Source of the DNA: CAYSPG01 sp964432885
GTDB lineage: Bacteria > Bacteroidota > Bacteroidia > AKYH767-A > OLB10
Length of the DNA stretch: 53,785 bases
Reading direction: 5' to 3'
Assembly: GCA_964432885.1 (NCBI GenBank)
Contig: CAYSPG010000025.1
Span: 1 to 53,785 of the forward strand
The position numbers and the translations under genes are program-made. Below are positions 52,157 to 53,785 of the stretch, piece by piece. Each line of letters begins with the position of its first letter. The stretch's first letter is position 1. Under the pieces are notes generated by a model. That model ran no database searches. It worked only from the letters and a program-made list of their open reading frames with translations, and was not told the origin of the DNA.

Positions 52157-53155
52157 TTGACAAAAGTTTTAGTCATCCGTTTTAGTTCCATTGGCGACAT
52201 TGTTTTAACAACACCCATTTTGCGGTGCTTAAAAAAACAGCTAAAAGATGTTGAAGTCCATTTTTTAACCAAGCGCGATTTCAGCGACATTTTATTTAAC
52301 AATCCCTACATCAATAATTATTTTTTCTTGCAGGAAAATTTATCTGAAATAATTCAGCAACTAAAAAACACTAAGTATGATTACATAATTGACTTACACA
52401 ACAACGTGCGTACATGGCGGGTAAAGCGGGCATTAAAAGGAAAAAGTTACGCGTTTAAAAAACGCAATATTGAAAAGTGGCTGTTGGTAAACTTTAAAAA
52501 AAATTACATGCCACACGAACATATTGTTGATAGATTTTTTGAAACAGTAAAACCACTTGGAGTAATTAACGATGGTGAGGGATTGGATTTTTTTATTAAT
52601 CCGTATGACGAAATTGATGTGCTGAAATTTTTGCCCGATGGATTTCAAAATGGTTATGTGGCACTTGTAATAGGAGCAAAGCACAAAACCAAATGCATGC
52701 CGGTAGATAAATTGGTTTCGATTTGCGAAAAAATAAATTATTCCATTGTATTGCTTGGTGGTTTTGAAGATAAAGAAAACGGAGAATTTATTGCTTCAAA
52801 ATTTCACGGAAGAGTTTTTAGTTCGTGCGGAAAAACTACTGTTGGTCAATCGGCATCACTTGTTAAGCAATCACGATTGGTTATTACAAATGATACAGGC
52901 CTTATGCATATTGCTGCTGCTTTTCGAAAAAAAATAATTTCGGTTTGGGGAAATACCGTGCCTGAATTTGGCATGTATCCTTACTTGCCATCCGGCAGTA
53001 ATCCCTTTAGCATTGTTGAAGTAAAAAATCTTTCGTGCCGCCCCTGTTCTAAATTGGGTTTTGAAAAATGCCCCAAAGGTCATTTTAAGTGCATGAATGA
53101 TATTGATGAAAACGAAATTCTTAAAATAGTTAACGGGATTCTATCAACTAAATAA
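52157..53155 (+). CDS. Glycosyltransferase family 9 (heptosyltransferase-like)
   Basis: A 332-aa enzyme if started at the TTG at 52157, which gives the family start TKVLVIRFSSIGDIVLTTPI. An upstream TTG at 52121 would add 12 unlikely residues. The C-terminal sugar-nucleotide domain contains VITNDTGLMHIAAAF and ISVWGNTVPEFGMYPY, and the family SCRPCSKLGFEKCP block with four Cys. GT9 enzymes add heptose or similar sugars to lipopolysaccharide core at the inner face of the membrane. The last 12 nt overlap the convergent thioesterase gene. Confidence 0.9.
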   Translation: MTKVLVIRFSSIGDIVLTTPILRCLKKQLKDVEVHFLTKRDFSDILFNNPYINNYFFLQENLSEIIQQLKNTKYDYIIDLHNNVRTWRVKRALKGKSYAFKKRNIEKWLLVNFKKNYMPHEHIVDRFFETVKPLGVINDGEGLDFFINPYDEIDVLKFLPDGFQNGYVALVIGAKHKTKCMPVDKLVSICEKINYSIVLLGGFEDKENGEFIASKFHGRVFSSCGKTTVGQSASLVKQSRLVITNDTGLMHIAAAFRKKIISVWGNTVPEFGMYPYLPSGSNPFSIVEVKNLSCRPCSKLGFEKCPKGHFKCMNDIDENEILKIVNGILSTK

Positions 53156-53653
53156 TGCTTTTAATTCAGTGGCATCCTTCGGTTGCATTTTTCCGGCAAG
53201 TATTAATGCAAGCTGCCGTCTGCGCAAAGCGCCTCCATATCGTTTTATTTCTTCTTGGCTCTCAGGTACAAGTTCAGGCACTGCTATAGGTGCACCAAGT
53301 TGGTCAACCGCCACAAAGGTGTAAATAGCTTCGTTGCATTTTTTCTTTTCGCCTGTTATATTATGCTCAACCCACACATCCATAAAAACTTCCATGCTCG
53401 AACTAAATGAGCGCGAAACTTTTGCTTCAATGGTTACAATGTCACCAAGTTTAATAGGCTGGTTAAACGAAACATTATTTACGGATGCAGTAACCACAAT
53501 GCGTCCACAATGCCGGTGGGCCGATACGGCAGAGCATACATCCATCCAGTGCAATAATCTTCCACCCATTAAATTGCCGAGCACATTGGTGTCGTTAGGC
53601 AATACAAGTTCTGTTGAAACGGTGTGGCTTTCTTTTGCGGTTTTGCTTTTCAT
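53144..53653 (-). CDS. Acyl-CoA thioesterase, hotdog fold
   Basis: A 169-aa cytosolic enzyme of the YciA/BACH-type acyl-CoA hydrolase family. The hotdog helix carries the motif NVLGNLMGGRLLHWMDVCSA (Asn-x-x-Gly-x-x-x-Gly-Gly), with the catalytic Asp in WMDV. It continues RIVVTASVNNVSFNQPIKLG and GDIVTIEAKV. The C-terminal tail is charged (RRRQLALILAGK). It hydrolyses acyl-CoA to fatty acid and CoA; chain preference is not visible. Convergent with the GT9 gene by 12 nt. Confidence 0.92.
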   Translation of the reverse strand: MKSKTAKESHTVSTELVLPNDTNVLGNLMGGRLLHWMDVCSAVSAHRHCGRIVVTASVNNVSFNQPIKLGDIVTIEAKVSRSFSSSMEVFMDVWVEHNITGEKKKCNEAIYTFVAVDQLGAPIAVPELVPESQEEIKRYGGALRRRQLALILAGKMQPKDATELKALFS

Positions 53654-53715
53654 GATATACGAATTTACGATTGGCTAATTTGATAATTGCTAATTGCAAT
53701 TTTGTCAATCTATTT

Positions 53716-53785
53716 TGGTAGTCCCGGGCAGAATCGAACTGCCATCAAAAGTTTAGGAAACTTCTATTCTATCCGTTGAACTACG
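53716..53785 (-). tRNA. tRNA-Arg(CCU), 5' end cut by the window
   Basis: On the minus strand: D-arm GTTCAACGGATAGAAT, anticodon stem GAAGT/ACTTT with loop TTCCTAA (anticodon CCT), T-arm GGCAGTTCGATTCTGCC, acceptor 3' strand CGGGACT, discriminator A and an encoded CCA (53716-53718). About 5 nt of the 5' acceptor strand lie beyond the window. Confidence 0.95.

Overview
This 53.8-kb window comes from a low-GC member of the Bacteroidota, probably near the Chitinophagales/Sphingobacteriales. Seven proteins end in a type IX secretion (T9SS) sorting domain: six short type A tails and one type B 'gliding motility-associated' tail. Several promoters match the Bacteroidota sigma consensus TTTG-N19-TAnnTTTG, Shine-Dalgarno sequences are mostly absent, and gmk, yicC, scpA and ansA homologues are all of Bacteroidota type.

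Layout. Positions 1-4,250 hold a sugar nucleotidyltransferase, a small T9SS cargo, an AraC regulator and a nitronate monooxygenase/FabK-like flavoprotein. From about 4,300 to 26,830 lies an accessory block. It is framed by two inverted copies of a 75-78 bp foldback repeat, each beside a cluster of 21-bp tandem repeats. Inside are an orphan RES-domain protein, a LuxR-type regulator, a secreted-protein cluster with a 2,553-aa multidomain cargo, an XRE regulator facing a membrane/SH3 protein, and a minus-strand array. That array carries a DUF2130 PD-(D/E)XK protein, two small acidic proteins, a DUF2779 (Cas4-like plus DnaQ-like) protein whose catalytic residues look lost, and an IS1595-type transposase. 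A probable small RNA is fired divergently from the transposase.

From 26,961 to 43,300 come an M16 peptidase pair (active plus inactive subunit), a 2,301-aa T9SS type B protein with 14 tandem Ig-like repeats, a Kelch-like cargo, an FG-GAP/ASPIC cargo, a T9SS-tailed pentaheme cytochrome c and a 40-aa membrane protein with a TTG start.

The remainder is housekeeping: gmk-yicC, an EamA transporter, a propeller lipoprotein, an ArsC/Spx-like protein, scpA followed by a flippase-like membrane protein, tRNA-Ser(GGA), ansA with a TatD hydrolase, a GT9 glycosyltransferase, an acyl-CoA thioesterase and a tRNA-Arg(CCU) cut by the window end.

The oddest recurring observation is that three unrelated genes (SH3 protein, DUF2130 protein, EamA transporter) each have a same-strand, still readable echo of only their 3' end further downstream. 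The strongest candidates for undescribed biology are the transposase-DUF2779-small proteins-DUF2130 array with its divergent small RNA, and the repeat pair framing the accessory block. Functional statements about these are inference.
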